Below are positions 53,906 to 63,192 of a stretch of DNA of 64,000 bases, piece after piece. The DNA comes from an uncultured Bacilli bacterium. Its GTDB lineage: Bacteria; Bacillota_I; Bacilli_A; RF39; UBA660. A model generated the notes under the pieces. It had not been told where the DNA came from, made no database searches, and was given only the letters and a program-made list of their open reading frames with translations. The stretch is taken from contig CAKOJN010000006.1 in the NCBI GenBank assembly GCA_934090685.1, positions 1 through 64,000 on the forward strand. The letters are read 5' to 3'. Every line of letters begins with the position of its first letter. Positions within the stretch are counted from its first letter, which is position 1. Made by a program: the position numbers and the translations under genes.

Positions 53906-55633
53906 ATGAAATTCAAAGATACTTTAAATAAATATTTAAAAGAATTAGATTGTTCTTCAAAAAAATTGTCGAATGAATCTGGATTATCCGAATCTGTTAT
54001 ATGTAGGTATAGAAGTGGTCAAAGAACTCCGATTAAAAATAGCAAACAAATAAATAGTTTAGCAACTGCAATTTTTAATATTGCTAAAGAAAAAGATAAA
54101 AAGAATTATACTATAGATAAAATACTCATTGATTTTAATTCTACATTATCAAATAATAACTTTAATTATATAACATTTAGTAACAACTTAAATACTTTAA
54201 TAAAATCATTAAAAATTAACATTCGTGAAATGGCGAAATACACTGTATTTGATTCATCCCATATTTCAAGAATTAGATACGGCAAATCAAAGCCATCTGA
54301 TCCAATAGAATTTTCAAATAAAATATGTTCTTATATTTCCATGAGATATAAAAGTCGTGATGATATATATTGCCTAATGACAATTATAGGTTGTAAAAAA
54401 AATGATCTTAATGATGAAAATTTTTATAATACATTATTTACTTGGTTAACTAGTGAAACAACACCACCAAATCCACCAGTAAATGATTTTTTGCATAATC
54501 TTGATTCTTTTAATTTAGATGATTACATAAAAGTAATAAAATTTGATAAACTAAAAGTTCCTAGAATTCCTTTTTATAAAGCACAATCAAAATATTATTA
54601 TGGCATAGATGAAATGAAAAAAGGTGAATTAAATTTTTTTAAAAGCGCAATTTTTTCCAAATCAAAAGAAGACATATTCATGTGTAGTGATATGCCAATG
54701 GAAGATATGGCACAAGATATAGATTTTGGTAAAAAGTGGATGTTTGCAATCGCTATGTGTTTAAAAAAAGGACATCATCTTAATATTATTCATAATTTAG
54801 ATAGACCATTTAATGAAATGATGTTAGGACTTGAAAGCTGGATACCTATTTATATGACAGGTCAAATATCACCATACTATTTAAAAGACTCAAAAAACAA
54901 TGTATATAATCATCTTGATTATATTTCAAGAACTGTAGCTTTAACCGGAGAATGTATCAAAGGATTTCATAATAAAGGTAAATATTATTTAACAACAAAC
55001 AAAAGTGAAATTAATTATTACAAAGAAAAAGCAAACTTATTATTAAAAAAATCAAAACCACTTATGGAAATTTATAGAGAAACAAATATGAAAGAATATT
55101 ATTTGTTTTTAAAAAAAGATGAAAATATAATATGCGATAGAACACGATATATTTCATCATTGCCTTTATTTACAATATCAGATAAATTATTAATTAAAAT
55201 ATTAGAAAGAAATGATATATCAAAATCAGATATAGATAAAATAATAAAATATAAAAATAATGAGACTAAGTACATGAATAATATCTTAAAAAATAATAAA
55301 GTGACGGATTATATATATGTAATCAAAGAATTTGAATTTAAACAGGATACACCACTACTAGAACTAACCAATTTGTTTTTTAATAAAAAAATAAGTTATA
55401 ATTATGAAGAATATATGGAACATTTAAAAATCACAAATGAATATATAAAAAATAAAAATAATTACAAAATAAACTATATAAATAATAAAACATTTAAAAA
55501 TATAACAATTACCTCTTTAAAAGATAACTATGTTATTATTTCAAAAAGTTCTAATCCAACAATTCACTTTATAATAAAACATCCTAAATTAGTTGAAATG
55601 ATTGTAAATTTTAACCCACTTATAAAAGAATAA
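53906..55633 (+). CDS. Large tandem-HTH (XRE-like) regulator
   Basis: The 575-residue protein has two XRE-like helix-turn-helix domains near the N-terminus, about residues 5-60 (LSNESGLSESVICRYRSG) and 95-150 (MAKYTVFDSSHISRIRYG). A large conserved region follows (about 240-370; FMCSDMPMEDMAQ, then KGHHLNIIHNLDRP and WIPIYMTGQISPYY). Proteins with this layout occur in gut Clostridia and Bacilli, but their ligand and targets are unknown to me. GGAAGTGA precedes the ATG, and TATAAT lies at 53877-53882. It borders the accessory region that starts at 55670. Confidence 0.7.
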   Translation: MKFKDTLNKYLKELDCSSKKLSNESGLSESVICRYRSGQRTPIKNSKQINSLATAIFNIAKEKDKKNYTIDKILIDFNSTLSNNNFNYITFSNNLNTLIKSLKINIREMAKYTVFDSSHISRIRYGKSKPSDPIEFSNKICSYISMRYKSRDDIYCLMTIIGCKKNDLNDENFYNTLFTWLTSETTPPNPPVNDFLHNLDSFNLDDYIKVIKFDKLKVPRIPFYKAQSKYYYGIDEMKKGELNFFKSAIFSKSKEDIFMCSDMPMEDMAQDIDFGKKWMFAIAMCLKKGHHLNIIHNLDRPFNEMMLGLESWIPIYMTGQISPYYLKDSKNNVYNHLDYISRTVALTGECIKGFHNKGKYYLTTNKSEINYYKEKANLLLKKSKPLMEIYRETNMKEYYLFLKKDENIICDRTRYISSLPLFTISDKLLIKILERNDISKSDIDKIIKYKNNETKYMNNILKNNKVTDYIYVIKEFEFKQDTPLLELTNLFFNKKISYNYEEYMEHLKITNEYIKNKNNYKINYINNKTFKNITITSLKDNYVIISKSSNPTIHFIIKHPKLVEMIVNFNPLIKE

Positions 55634-55659
55634 AAATACTTAGAATTTATCTAAGTATT
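55632..55659 (-). terminator. Terminator at the 3' end of dac copy 1
   Basis: A perfect 9-bp stem, AATACTTAG with CTAAGTATT (55635-55659), is followed by five T on the minus strand. It resembles the hairpin after dac copy 2. Confidence 0.75.
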
Positions 55660-55669
55660 AATCATCAAT

Positions 55670-55900
55670 CTATTTAGTTAAACTACCTGTTATAACATCT
55701 TTTAAATTATTTTCAACTGTATTTAAATAAGTTGACTTCTTTATATTTTCTCTTACTATTAAATCATATTCATATTTTTTATTTTCATATGTCACAATTA
55801 GTTTTCCTACTTTAGAGTTCTTTTTTAGAGGTGCTTTTACATTATATATTTTTTTATCTATTTTATAGTTTACATCTTTTACACCTTTCTTGACAACCAA
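55670..55900 (-). pseudogene. 3' fragment of D-Ala-D-Ala carboxypeptidase (copy 1)
   Basis: This is a 76-codon remnant identical to the C-terminus of the carboxypeptidase remnant at 60985-61511. It includes the end of the PBP5-type C-terminal beta domain and a tail ending in GSLTK, but no catalytic motif. It abuts the stop codon of the PfkB-SIS gene. With no start signal of its own it is almost certainly untranslated, or translated only by read-through. It lies wholly inside the 286-bp direct repeat. Confidence 0.8.
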
Positions 55901-55955
55901 CTTTACATCATCATCTAAATAGTATTTAACTTCTCTTTTTTTAGCATTATTTATT
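55670..55955. repeat. 286-bp direct repeat, copy 1
   Basis: It is identical over its full length to 60985-61270 and in the same orientation; identity stops sharply at both ends. The repeats bracket the WYL / HAD-PRTase / PfkB-SIS operon. Confidence 0.97.
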
Positions 55956-57909
55956 ATAAGTCTCCTTTATAAAAATATATTTTCATAGCATCAGCAGAAT
56001 ATTTTGGTTTTGATACATCAACATCTAAAACTTTACCAATGTAATAGATAATAAATTGCGATGCGATAAGTAAATCAAACTCCGCTAGTAAGCCATCATA
56101 TTTGCTTTCTATTAATAAGCACTCTTTTTCTAAATATTTTAATAATTCTATTTCGTATTTAGTTGTAGATTTTTGTTTAAAATATATCGAAAAGTTATTA
56201 TTCAAACTTTCATAATTAATAAATCTTCCGTGCGAGAAATTCTTTTTTTCATGAATAATACAATTAAATATTCCTGATTCAATAATTTTACTTTCTAAAT
56301 CAAAGCTTGCAGTATCAGCATAATCTCCCCTAAAGATATTAATTAAATTATTACTTTTTAATTTAACAATAGTATCTTTATTAACTAATTTTCCAATTTG
56401 TACATTCCAATAATCAACAGATTCTTTTATAAAGTTATTTATATTTATACTACTATTTGTTTTATCCAAATAATATTTTAAAAATAAAGCAGATGGAGAC
56501 ACTGAACCTTCAAATGACAAGAATCCTCTTTCTTTTCCTTTATTAGACGAAGTTCTATAACTTAATATATTTTTCTTTGCCATTCCTGTTTTTAATACAA
56601 TATTTTGAGTTTCCCCTTTGGTAATAATAAAAATATTTTTGTTATCAAAATCCTTAACACTTTTAATAATATCATTAGTTGTACCAGAATATGAGAATAA
56701 AATTGCTTTATCAATATTCATATTATTTCTATATAGTACATCTCTTGGATACAAGGAATAAGTATTACTTCCGTATAAAGCATTTATTATCTTTGATGAG
56801 AAAAATGAACCTGCATATGAACCTCCAGTGCCTATAAATAGATAATTTTTATTACTATTAAAATCTATTTCATCTAATTTATCACAGGCAGAGGAATTAA
56901 CTGCATTAATTACTCTTTTTTCTAGGTTATTTATATTAATATTACATCTTTTTATTTGTTTTCTCTCAGTATATTCAAATTCACTGCATGTACAAATATC
57001 TTTAATCTGCTTAATTTTAAATAATGGAGTAATATGTCCTCTTGCTCCCATTTTAAAAACAACTTTGCAAGTAAGTTTATTAGAATTTTCATACCATTTT
57101 TTTAATTTTTTTTCATCATACTTAAAATCATTTTTAATACTATCTTTTATAATACTTGAAATAAATGCATCGCCTGCGCCAGTCGAATCAATTACATTTC
57201 CTTTACTAAGTAACTTATAATTATATTTGTGATTATCAACAATAAATGACACACCATTTTCTCCTCTTGTAATAGTCATCAACTTAGGTTTTATTATATT
57301 ATATAGTTCACTATCATTTTTTAAGTTAAATCTATTTAAAAGATATTTAGTTACTCTTTCATTAAAATTTATTATTTCAAATTTATTTTCTAATTTTTTT
57401 ACTATTTCATCATTAGAAATTTTTTCAAATTCAAAATATTGACCCAAATCAATTATTTTTTTGTTGGTCGTATTATCTATAATATCTTGATTCTTATCAT
57501 TCAAGTTATCAAATACTAAAATATCATCAGTTTTAATCTTAGAAAGAATGTAACTTGTATCTAATAAACTTTCTTCATACCATTCTTTATCATTACAAAA
57601 AGGACATCTTTTTTTAGAAGTAAAGGATAATTTTCCATCATTATCAAAATAAGAAACATGGAAACACCTAGTCTTAACATTTTCAATAATTTTAACATCA
57701 GTCACATCAACTTTAATTTTTTCTAAACTCTTAATGGCAATTTTTCCCTGACAATCATTACCACAACAAGCAAACACCGAAGTTTTAACTCCCATTTTTG
57801 CTAAGTTAGCAATTATATTATGTGATGTCATACCACCGTTTATTCCTATTAATTTATCATTTTTATAATAATAATCTGTTACAAGATCACCTATACTTAC
57901 TACTCTCAT
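55954..57909 (-). CDS. PfkB-family kinase fused to a SIS-domain sugar-phosphate enzyme
   Basis: The 651-residue fusion has a PfkB/ribokinase-like domain (about 1-300) with the catalytic signature DSTGAGDAF near residue 243 and an early GGMTSHNIIANLAKMG substrate loop. A CPFCND pair in the kinase suggests a small zinc-binding insertion. A SIS domain follows (about 340-650; FIGTGGSYAG and FSYSGTTND), as in sugar isomerases and phosphosugar-binding enzymes. The two domains should act on consecutive sugar-phosphate steps in the cytosol. Its ATG overlaps the stop of the HAD-PRTase gene (ATGA). The substrate is unknown. Confidence 0.85.
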   Translation of the reverse strand: MRVVSIGDLVTDYYYKNDKLIGINGGMTSHNIIANLAKMGVKTSVFACCGNDCQGKIAIKSLEKIKVDVTDVKIIENVKTRCFHVSYFDNDGKLSFTSKKRCPFCNDKEWYEESLLDTSYILSKIKTDDILVFDNLNDKNQDIIDNTTNKKIIDLGQYFEFEKISNDEIVKKLENKFEIINFNERVTKYLLNRFNLKNDSELYNIIKPKLMTITRGENGVSFIVDNHKYNYKLLSKGNVIDSTGAGDAFISSIIKDSIKNDFKYDEKKLKKWYENSNKLTCKVVFKMGARGHITPLFKIKQIKDICTCSEFEYTERKQIKRCNININNLEKRVINAVNSSACDKLDEIDFNSNKNYLFIGTGGSYAGSFFSSKIINALYGSNTYSLYPRDVLYRNNMNIDKAILFSYSGTTNDIIKSVKDFDNKNIFIITKGETQNIVLKTGMAKKNILSYRTSSNKGKERGFLSFEGSVSPSALFLKYYLDKTNSSININNFIKESVDYWNVQIGKLVNKDTIVKLKSNNLINIFRGDYADTASFDLESKIIESGIFNCIIHEKKNFSHGRFINYESLNNNFSIYFKQKSTTKYEIELLKYLEKECLLIESKYDGLLAEFDLLIASQFIIYYIGKVLDVDVSKPKYSADAMKIYFYKGDL

Positions 57910-60227
57910 TTTAATAATCTCCTTTTATACTCTCCTACCTCACTATTTTCTTTATAATCATGATTTTTAATTATACATTCTATAATTTTTTTTCTGTTTA
58001 AATCAAAAACGCCCAAAGTATCTTCATAATCCACTTTCCCGTCTAATTTTTCCCATTCATTATCTTTCCAACTATATGGACTGTGATAACATAGTCCATA
58101 TATATAATCAAAAAACAAGTGAAAGTCAATAGCGGCAGTATTATTCAAAAACATTTGATCAATTCTATTAATTCCTGGATATCTTACGATGCATATATTT
58201 CCAACAGTTATATCGCAATCATATAATGAATTTATTGCTAATTGTAACGTTTTACCTGTTAATACATTGTCATCAAAAATATCAAAATTAGAATTTTGAA
58301 AATAATTTGAATTTATTAATCCACCATAATCATTTATATTAAACTTTCTTAAATCCATTAATTGTTTATTAGAATATCCCGAAACTTCTTTACTGAATTT
58401 AAGAAGTAACAAACTTTCAACCTTATTTTTATCTACTATTTTCGCAATTATAGGTAATTCTATTCCACCATAACTTAGACCACATGCATTAATTGCCTTA
58501 TTATTATCATTACGTTTTTCTTTATATAAAGATACCGCGGTGTAATTTTCTCCAAAATTGTCTATTTCTCTATATGCTCTATAATCTTTCGAATAATCTT
58601 CTTTTACTTCTTGTGATTCTTCAATTAGTAAATTTTTAGTTAAAATTTTCTTTGATTCATTTACTATATTGCAAATATAATCCTTATCTATTAAAAAATT
58701 ATTTTTAAAACATATATTACTCATTACATCTTCAACCTTAAATAAAATTTTATATATTTCAAAAAAATCTTTATTATTTGTTGAAGAAATTTCCATTAAA
58801 GTATTATTGTTAAAATTATCAGAAAAAAGTTTATGATTCATAATAATTAGTAAAACATTTCTACAATTATCTAAAATACCCAACAATAATTTTTTATTTA
58901 TAACAGAATTTACATTTTCAGTATTCGAAATTGCATACTCAGCATTATCAAAAAATCTTATGTAATTATTATGCCATGTTAATACATCATACTTAGATGT
59001 GATATCTTTGCCGTTTATATTTTTTCTATTTGCAATAAAATAATAATACGTTGAGGAACCTCTAAGAAGATAATTGTTATCATCTCTCATTAAATATTTA
59101 AAACAATTATTTTCTTTTAAACTCCAAAAATCTTTTAAAGGATTTCCCGATAATAATTCCCATTCATACATTGGAATTATTATGCTTCCGCTTGATTTAT
59201 CAAACAAACTATCTATTCCTTCATTTTCTCCAAAATTCAAATTTATTAAATCGTTATATTTATTCAATAATTTTTTTCTACCTAAAACTATATTTTTTTC
59301 AGTAAAAGCAAAATCAAATTTATAGTTTGATTTGTCAGCGCTTTCTAAACAAACCGTTGGTAATATTTTTGCAGCATTAATTAATTCTAGAGTTGCAGGA
59401 ACTCCCTTTAAAATCTCACCATTTTTATCAAAAATAGGAAAACATTTATCAATTGAACCACTGGTTTTATCCACACTGTAACCTTGCTTACAATCTAACA
59501 ATAAATAGTCATTGCCATGAATATCACCACAATCGCCAATTCTTATCATAGAATCCCTTGGAACTCCGATTATTTTTTCTGCTCTTTCTATTGCTTTATC
59601 TTTTGTAGCTGTACCAATTTGAATAACAGGTTTATTTTTATAAAATCCTCTTGTCAAATGTATACCTTTGAATTGTTCTAAACAAATGATGTCGTTAACT
59701 GCACCATAAATTTTTTCTATAACTTTTTCATCCTCTGTATTTAATATCATTCTAATATTTATAATTGCATTTGTTTTAAAATCTTTAGAATATGTCAAAT
59801 CAAAAAAACCGTTTTGAATTTTTTTCAGTATTTCATCGACTTCTTTTAATTGTTTCAACTCATCATTTGTAGATATATAAACGTTTTGTGACAAAAATTC
59901 TTTATATGAAATTCCATTACTGTAAAATAATCTAGCACCATCATTTGTTAAAACATAGATTCTCTTTATATCGTTTTCACTAATATCATCACATTCAATT
60001 ATAGACTTATAGATATCTTGTTTCAAATCATTAAGCCCCGTCTCTCCTCTACCTGTAATAAACACTACTGGCACCTTTTTTCTTAAAAGTTCTACAATCA
60101 TATTAACAGCTTTATTATCAATTTTTTTAGAATCTTTTACAGTTAAAGTACCATCGATATCAAAACAAACAGCATTATATTTTTGTTCAAGTGACTTTTT
60201 ATAATTATCATATAACATGTTCTCCAT
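57906..60227 (-). CDS. HAD phosphatase fused to a phosphoribosyltransferase-like domain
   Basis: The 773-residue fusion starts at ATG 60227 (GAGGTG 6 nt upstream). Residues about 10-270 are a HAD/Cof-like hydrolase with DIDGTLT, TGRGE and GDCGDIHGND. A middle region of about 250 residues has no clear match. Residues about 560-773 are phosphoribosyltransferase-like, with the PRPP-binding motif FDIFDDNVLTGKTL. This pairing suggests a ribose-5-phosphate transfer followed or preceded by dephosphorylation of the product. It lies 46 bp after the WYL regulator and is coupled to the kinase-SIS gene. Product and pathway are unknown. Confidence 0.8.
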   Translation of the reverse strand: MENMLYDNYKKSLEQKYNAVCFDIDGTLTVKDSKKIDNKAVNMIVELLRKKVPVVFITGRGETGLNDLKQDIYKSIIECDDISENDIKRIYVLTNDGARLFYSNGISYKEFLSQNVYISTNDELKQLKEVDEILKKIQNGFFDLTYSKDFKTNAIINIRMILNTEDEKVIEKIYGAVNDIICLEQFKGIHLTRGFYKNKPVIQIGTATKDKAIERAEKIIGVPRDSMIRIGDCGDIHGNDYLLLDCKQGYSVDKTSGSIDKCFPIFDKNGEILKGVPATLELINAAKILPTVCLESADKSNYKFDFAFTEKNIVLGRKKLLNKYNDLINLNFGENEGIDSLFDKSSGSIIIPMYEWELLSGNPLKDFWSLKENNCFKYLMRDDNNYLLRGSSTYYYFIANRKNINGKDITSKYDVLTWHNNYIRFFDNAEYAISNTENVNSVINKKLLLGILDNCRNVLLIIMNHKLFSDNFNNNTLMEISSTNNKDFFEIYKILFKVEDVMSNICFKNNFLIDKDYICNIVNESKKILTKNLLIEESQEVKEDYSKDYRAYREIDNFGENYTAVSLYKEKRNDNNKAINACGLSYGGIELPIIAKIVDKNKVESLLLLKFSKEVSGYSNKQLMDLRKFNINDYGGLINSNYFQNSNFDIFDDNVLTGKTLQLAINSLYDCDITVGNICIVRYPGINRIDQMFLNNTAAIDFHLFFDYIYGLCYHSPYSWKDNEWEKLDGKVDYEDTLGVFDLNRKKIIECIIKNHDYKENSEVGEYKRRLLK

Positions 60228-60282
60228 TAATTTCACCTCTTAATGGCATTATAGCATACAATTTTGAAATATTTTGTCTTTT

Positions 60283-60873
60283 TTATTTTACACTTACAAT
60301 TCTTTTGATTTCAAAATGACGTATATCATTTCTAAGTTCACAATACGCTGTTACATAACAATTATCTTTATATTTAAACATATATAAAGGATGTATTGTT
60401 CTTTTATGCTGCTCACCACTAATATCATTATATACTATATCTATCTTTTCATTTTTGTTAATTGCTGAATTTATAATTTGTTCAATATCATTTGGTGAAC
60501 TTATATCAAAGTTAGAAATAAATTTACTCTTTTCCTCATATATTGAATACATCTTTTTTGATTTATCTAGAAAGCCATCAAATTCATTAGCGTATTTAAA
60601 CTTATTCTCATTTAAGAAGTTTCTAACGTTTTTCAATAATTGAATATCATATTTATTTACGCTTGTATAATTTTTAATTTTATCAATCATAAAGTATCCA
60701 CCATTAGGTCCTTTAAAAGATTCAATTGCTATTCCATTATTACAAATTTCATTTTTATAATATCTAATCATTCTTTCTGTTACGCCTATTTTTTCTGATA
60801 AATCTTTTATTGTATATACATTTCCTGTATTTAGTAAATCTATCATGTATAATATATTTGATATCTTTGCCAT
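60283..60873 (-). CDS. WYL-domain transcriptional regulator
   Basis: The 196-residue protein has an N-terminal winged helix of the HTH_11 type (about 5-60; TIKDLSEKIGVTERMIRYY) and a C-terminal WYL domain (about 130-196). The canonical WYL tripeptide position reads CYV in NCYVTAYCELRNDIRHFE, and the RNDIRxF motif is intact. WYL proteins bind nucleotide-like or nucleic-acid ligands and often regulate phage-defence and DNA-damage genes. It is first in the operon and is the probable regulator of the two fusion enzymes. AGGAG precedes the ATG. Confidence 0.85.
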   Translation of the reverse strand: MAKISNILYMIDLLNTGNVYTIKDLSEKIGVTERMIRYYKNEICNNGIAIESFKGPNGGYFMIDKIKNYTSVNKYDIQLLKNVRNFLNENKFKYANEFDGFLDKSKKMYSIYEEKSKFISNFDISSPNDIEQIINSAINKNEKIDIVYNDISGEQHKRTIHPLYMFKYKDNCYVTAYCELRNDIRHFEIKRIVSVK

Positions 60874-60916
60874 AATCTACTCCTACTAACTAATATAAAT
60901 CTCTTTTTCTATACAC

Positions 60917-60925
60917 ATTATATCA
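60917..60925 (-). promoter_or_regulatory. Extended -10 promoter of the WYL operon
   Basis: TGATATAAT on the minus strand (60925-60917) is an extended -10 element with no good -35, about 44 nt before the ATG. Confidence 0.55.
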
Positions 60926-60942
60926 TGAAACCTCTTGATTAA

Positions 60943-60972
60943 ATAAAAATAACTAGAATTTATCTAGATATT
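60943..60972 (-). terminator. Terminator at the 3' end of dac copy 2
   Basis: An imperfect stem, AATAACTAG with CTAGATATT (60948-60972), is followed by T residues on the minus strand. It matches the hairpin at 55635 at 24 of 28 positions. Confidence 0.6.
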
Positions 60973-60984
60973 TTAATTATTACA

Positions 60985-61270
60985 CTATTTAGTTAAACTA
61001 CCTGTTATAACATCTTTTAAATTATTTTCAACTGTATTTAAATAAGTTGACTTCTTTATATTTTCTCTTACTATTAAATCATATTCATATTTTTTATTTT
61101 CATATGTCACAATTAGTTTTCCTACTTTAGAGTTCTTTTTTAGAGGTGCTTTTACATTATATATTTTTTTATCTATTTTATAGTTTACATCTTTTACACC
61201 TTTCTTGACAACCAACTTTACATCATCATCTAAATAGTATTTAACTTCTCTTTTTTTAGCATTATTTATT
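60985..61270. repeat. 286-bp direct repeat, copy 2
   Basis: It is identical to 55670-55955. This copy continues into more of the carboxypeptidase remnant, so it is the ancestral position. Confidence 0.97.
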
Positions 61271-61511
61271 TTAATAGTACCACTATATTTATTTTTATTT
61301 AAAATAGTATTTGTTCCATAAGAGCTATAACCATATTCCATCATTGATATAGTGTCTGTACTTCTATTATCTTTTGTATCAGCACCCATCACTATTGATA
61401 ATAATCTCATATTATTTCTTTCCATAGTTGCAGTTAAACAATATCCTGCCTTATCTGTATAACCAGTTTTAAGGCCATCTATTCCTGTATAAAATCTTAG
61501 TAATTTAATTG
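60985..61511 (-). pseudogene. 5'-truncated D-Ala-D-Ala carboxypeptidase (copy 2)
   Basis: The frame reads back to about 61511 and contains the penicillin-binding KTG box in GIDGLKTGYT, the GADTKDNRSTDT stretch and the PBP5-like C-terminal domain. Just upstream an in-frame TAG appears and similarity ends. The SxxK and SxN motifs of the active site are absent, so this is a dead 3' remnant of about 175 codons. An internal ATG (61425) could give a 146-residue product without catalytic function. Its last 286 bp are duplicated at 55670. Confidence 0.85.
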
Positions 61512-61770
61512 TATGTGAATATTGCTATAATTAGTGGTATCACTTCTTAGAAAAAAATACCATGAAATTATATAATTAACAATGGTTATGTTAATTTTTA
61601 AAATCACACAAAAAAGATTTTTTATAGACTTTATATCAATTACAAAGATGTATTAACGATTATTAAAAATAAATAACCTACTTAAATTATAATAAATTAT
61701 CTAATGCTTATTTAATCCAATTTCATATGGAAACAAAATATATAAATATTTATTTTTGTCTTCATGATTT
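61512..61770. other. AT-rich gap with no visible gene
   Basis: This stretch separates the carboxypeptidase remnant from the glycosylase-like gene. Both strands carry many stops, and I see no promoter, hairpin or RNA gene in it. It probably marks a second breakpoint, where the 5' part of the carboxypeptidase gene was lost. Confidence 0.5.
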
Positions 61771-62493
61771 TCATCTTCCTTTTCCGTTTTCTGTTAAAGC
61801 TGTTAAATATTTTTTTAAATAATAATCTTTATTCTTAGAATTGTACTGCATTATAAATCGTGGATGTTCTAGTGGAATTATTTTATCAAAAAAATTAAAT
61901 TTTTCATTTATTAATTTTAAAAATTCATAATTTTCACAACTACCAATACAATAGCATACGGACCTATCTATATTAAATTCAACTTGTTTTTTTAAAGATG
62001 TAACAATTAAATCATATAAACAATTTTGGAGTTGTTTATTTTCATAATAATTGCAATTTACTTCATTGCCTTTTGAATTAATTTTTACAATTCCTAATGG
62101 ACATATAAAGTTCATATAAAAATCATTATAAAACTTTTCAGGTCCCCCGTATAAATCTATCACATCATACAAAAAATTAGATGAGGATTTATTTACATAA
62201 AAATTCTCGATATATATTCCAGTCTGATTTTGCAAATGTGCAGCATCTTCATATGGTACGCCTGTGATTGCAGTTCCTCTCCTTGCAGGAGAACTTCCCA
62301 ATATTATTCTCCGTTTTTTACTATCATCATAAAATTTATGATAAAAAGATTGTGTAATTTGTTCTATGGTATATTTTGCATCACCATTGTATGGATTAAT
62401 CAAATTATACTTTTCTGGTAAGTCAATCTGTACGGTTGATAAATATTTATCAAAATCAAGGATCATATTACTGGTAAATTCTTTTTTTTCCAT
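61771..62493 (-). CDS. SMUG2-like uracil-DNA glycosylase (DUF4918)
   Basis: This 240-residue protein is related to the SMUG2/DUF4918 branch of uracil-DNA glycosylases. Family landmarks are ILGSSPARRGTAITGVPYED near the N-terminal third, the LYGGPEKFYNDFY stretch, CPLG and the late LEHPRFIMQY. The family is predicted to remove uracil or damaged bases from DNA. AAGGAAGTG precedes the ATG. It is flanked by the carboxypeptidase remnant and a dead methyltransferase, so it is part of the accessory region. Confidence 0.75.
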   Translation of the reverse strand: MEKKEFTSNMILDFDKYLSTVQIDLPEKYNLINPYNGDAKYTIEQITQSFYHKFYDDSKKRRIILGSSPARRGTAITGVPYEDAAHLQNQTGIYIENFYVNKSSSNFLYDVIDLYGGPEKFYNDFYMNFICPLGIVKINSKGNEVNCNYYENKQLQNCLYDLIVTSLKKQVEFNIDRSVCYCIGSCENYEFLKLINEKFNFFDKIIPLEHPRFIMQYNSKNKDYYLKKYLTALTENGKGR

Positions 62494-62508
62494 TATTTCA
62501 CTTCCTTT

Positions 62509-63178
62509 TTATTTTTTAAGTTTGGCAAACAAATAAATTTCTTCAGTAGTTAGTAGATATTTTATATCAATGAATCCTAATAACGATAGTTCATCTGCAA
62601 GTTTTCTTATTGTATCTAATCCTCTATAAATATTAACAAACTCAGTATGAGGAATAATTAAACCAGGAATATTTCAAAGTTATAATCAATAAAACCATTG
62701 GCAATTGATATTAAAATATATGAATTATTATTAAAACTCTTTCGGATTCTTTCAAAGTATTCGAAAAATTAAAAAATGATGAGTTATATGTCCTTAAAGA
62801 TATATGTGCATCAAATGTATTATCTTCCACTGTTGATAAATTCTCGGCAGATGATAAAATGATTGCAGACTGTGGCATAAATTTTTTTATTTTTTTAAAC
62901 CATCAGGTGCGATATCCACAAATGTTATTCTCTTGCAAGTACTAAATATTTTTGCCGTTTCATTTATAGAACCAACACCTACGTTTATAATATTGTCATC
63001 ACTTAAATTAAGCCCTTTTTTATTACATATAGAATTAAATGTGCTACTTCACATAGAATTTAAATATCGAGCATCATGTTTATAATCATACGATGAATAT
63101 TTATTATTAAAAGTATCTGACTCTATAACTAGCTCAGTATTTTCAATATATTTTATCAACAGATTTAATTGTTTTCAT
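62509..63178 (-). pseudogene. Decayed class I SAM methyltransferase
   Basis: Joining fragments across at least three frameshifts and one or more in-frame stops gives one methyltransferase-like protein of about 215 residues. Clear pieces are IINVGVGSINETAKIF (SAM loop), ITFVDIAPDGLKK, SAENLSTVEDNTFDAHIS (acidic and catalytic region) and a C-terminus GLDTIRKLADELSLLGF then EEIYLFAKLKK. A frameshift lies in a run of A after GLKK, another near ESERV and another near the NFEI stretch. One stop is TGA where Trp would fit. The gene is not functional. Confidence 0.8.
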
Positions 63179-63192
63179 AAAAACTTCTCACG

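Noticed and set aside
61012..61425. 146-residue product as an independent gene
   Set aside because: The reading frame continues upstream into the KTG box of the carboxypeptidase, so the internal ATG marks only a part of a truncated gene.
62509..63178. TGA read as tryptophan
   Set aside because: One TGA in the methyltransferase remnant fits Trp, but the gene is broken in several other ways, and TGA serves as a true stop in ATGA overlaps elsewhere.
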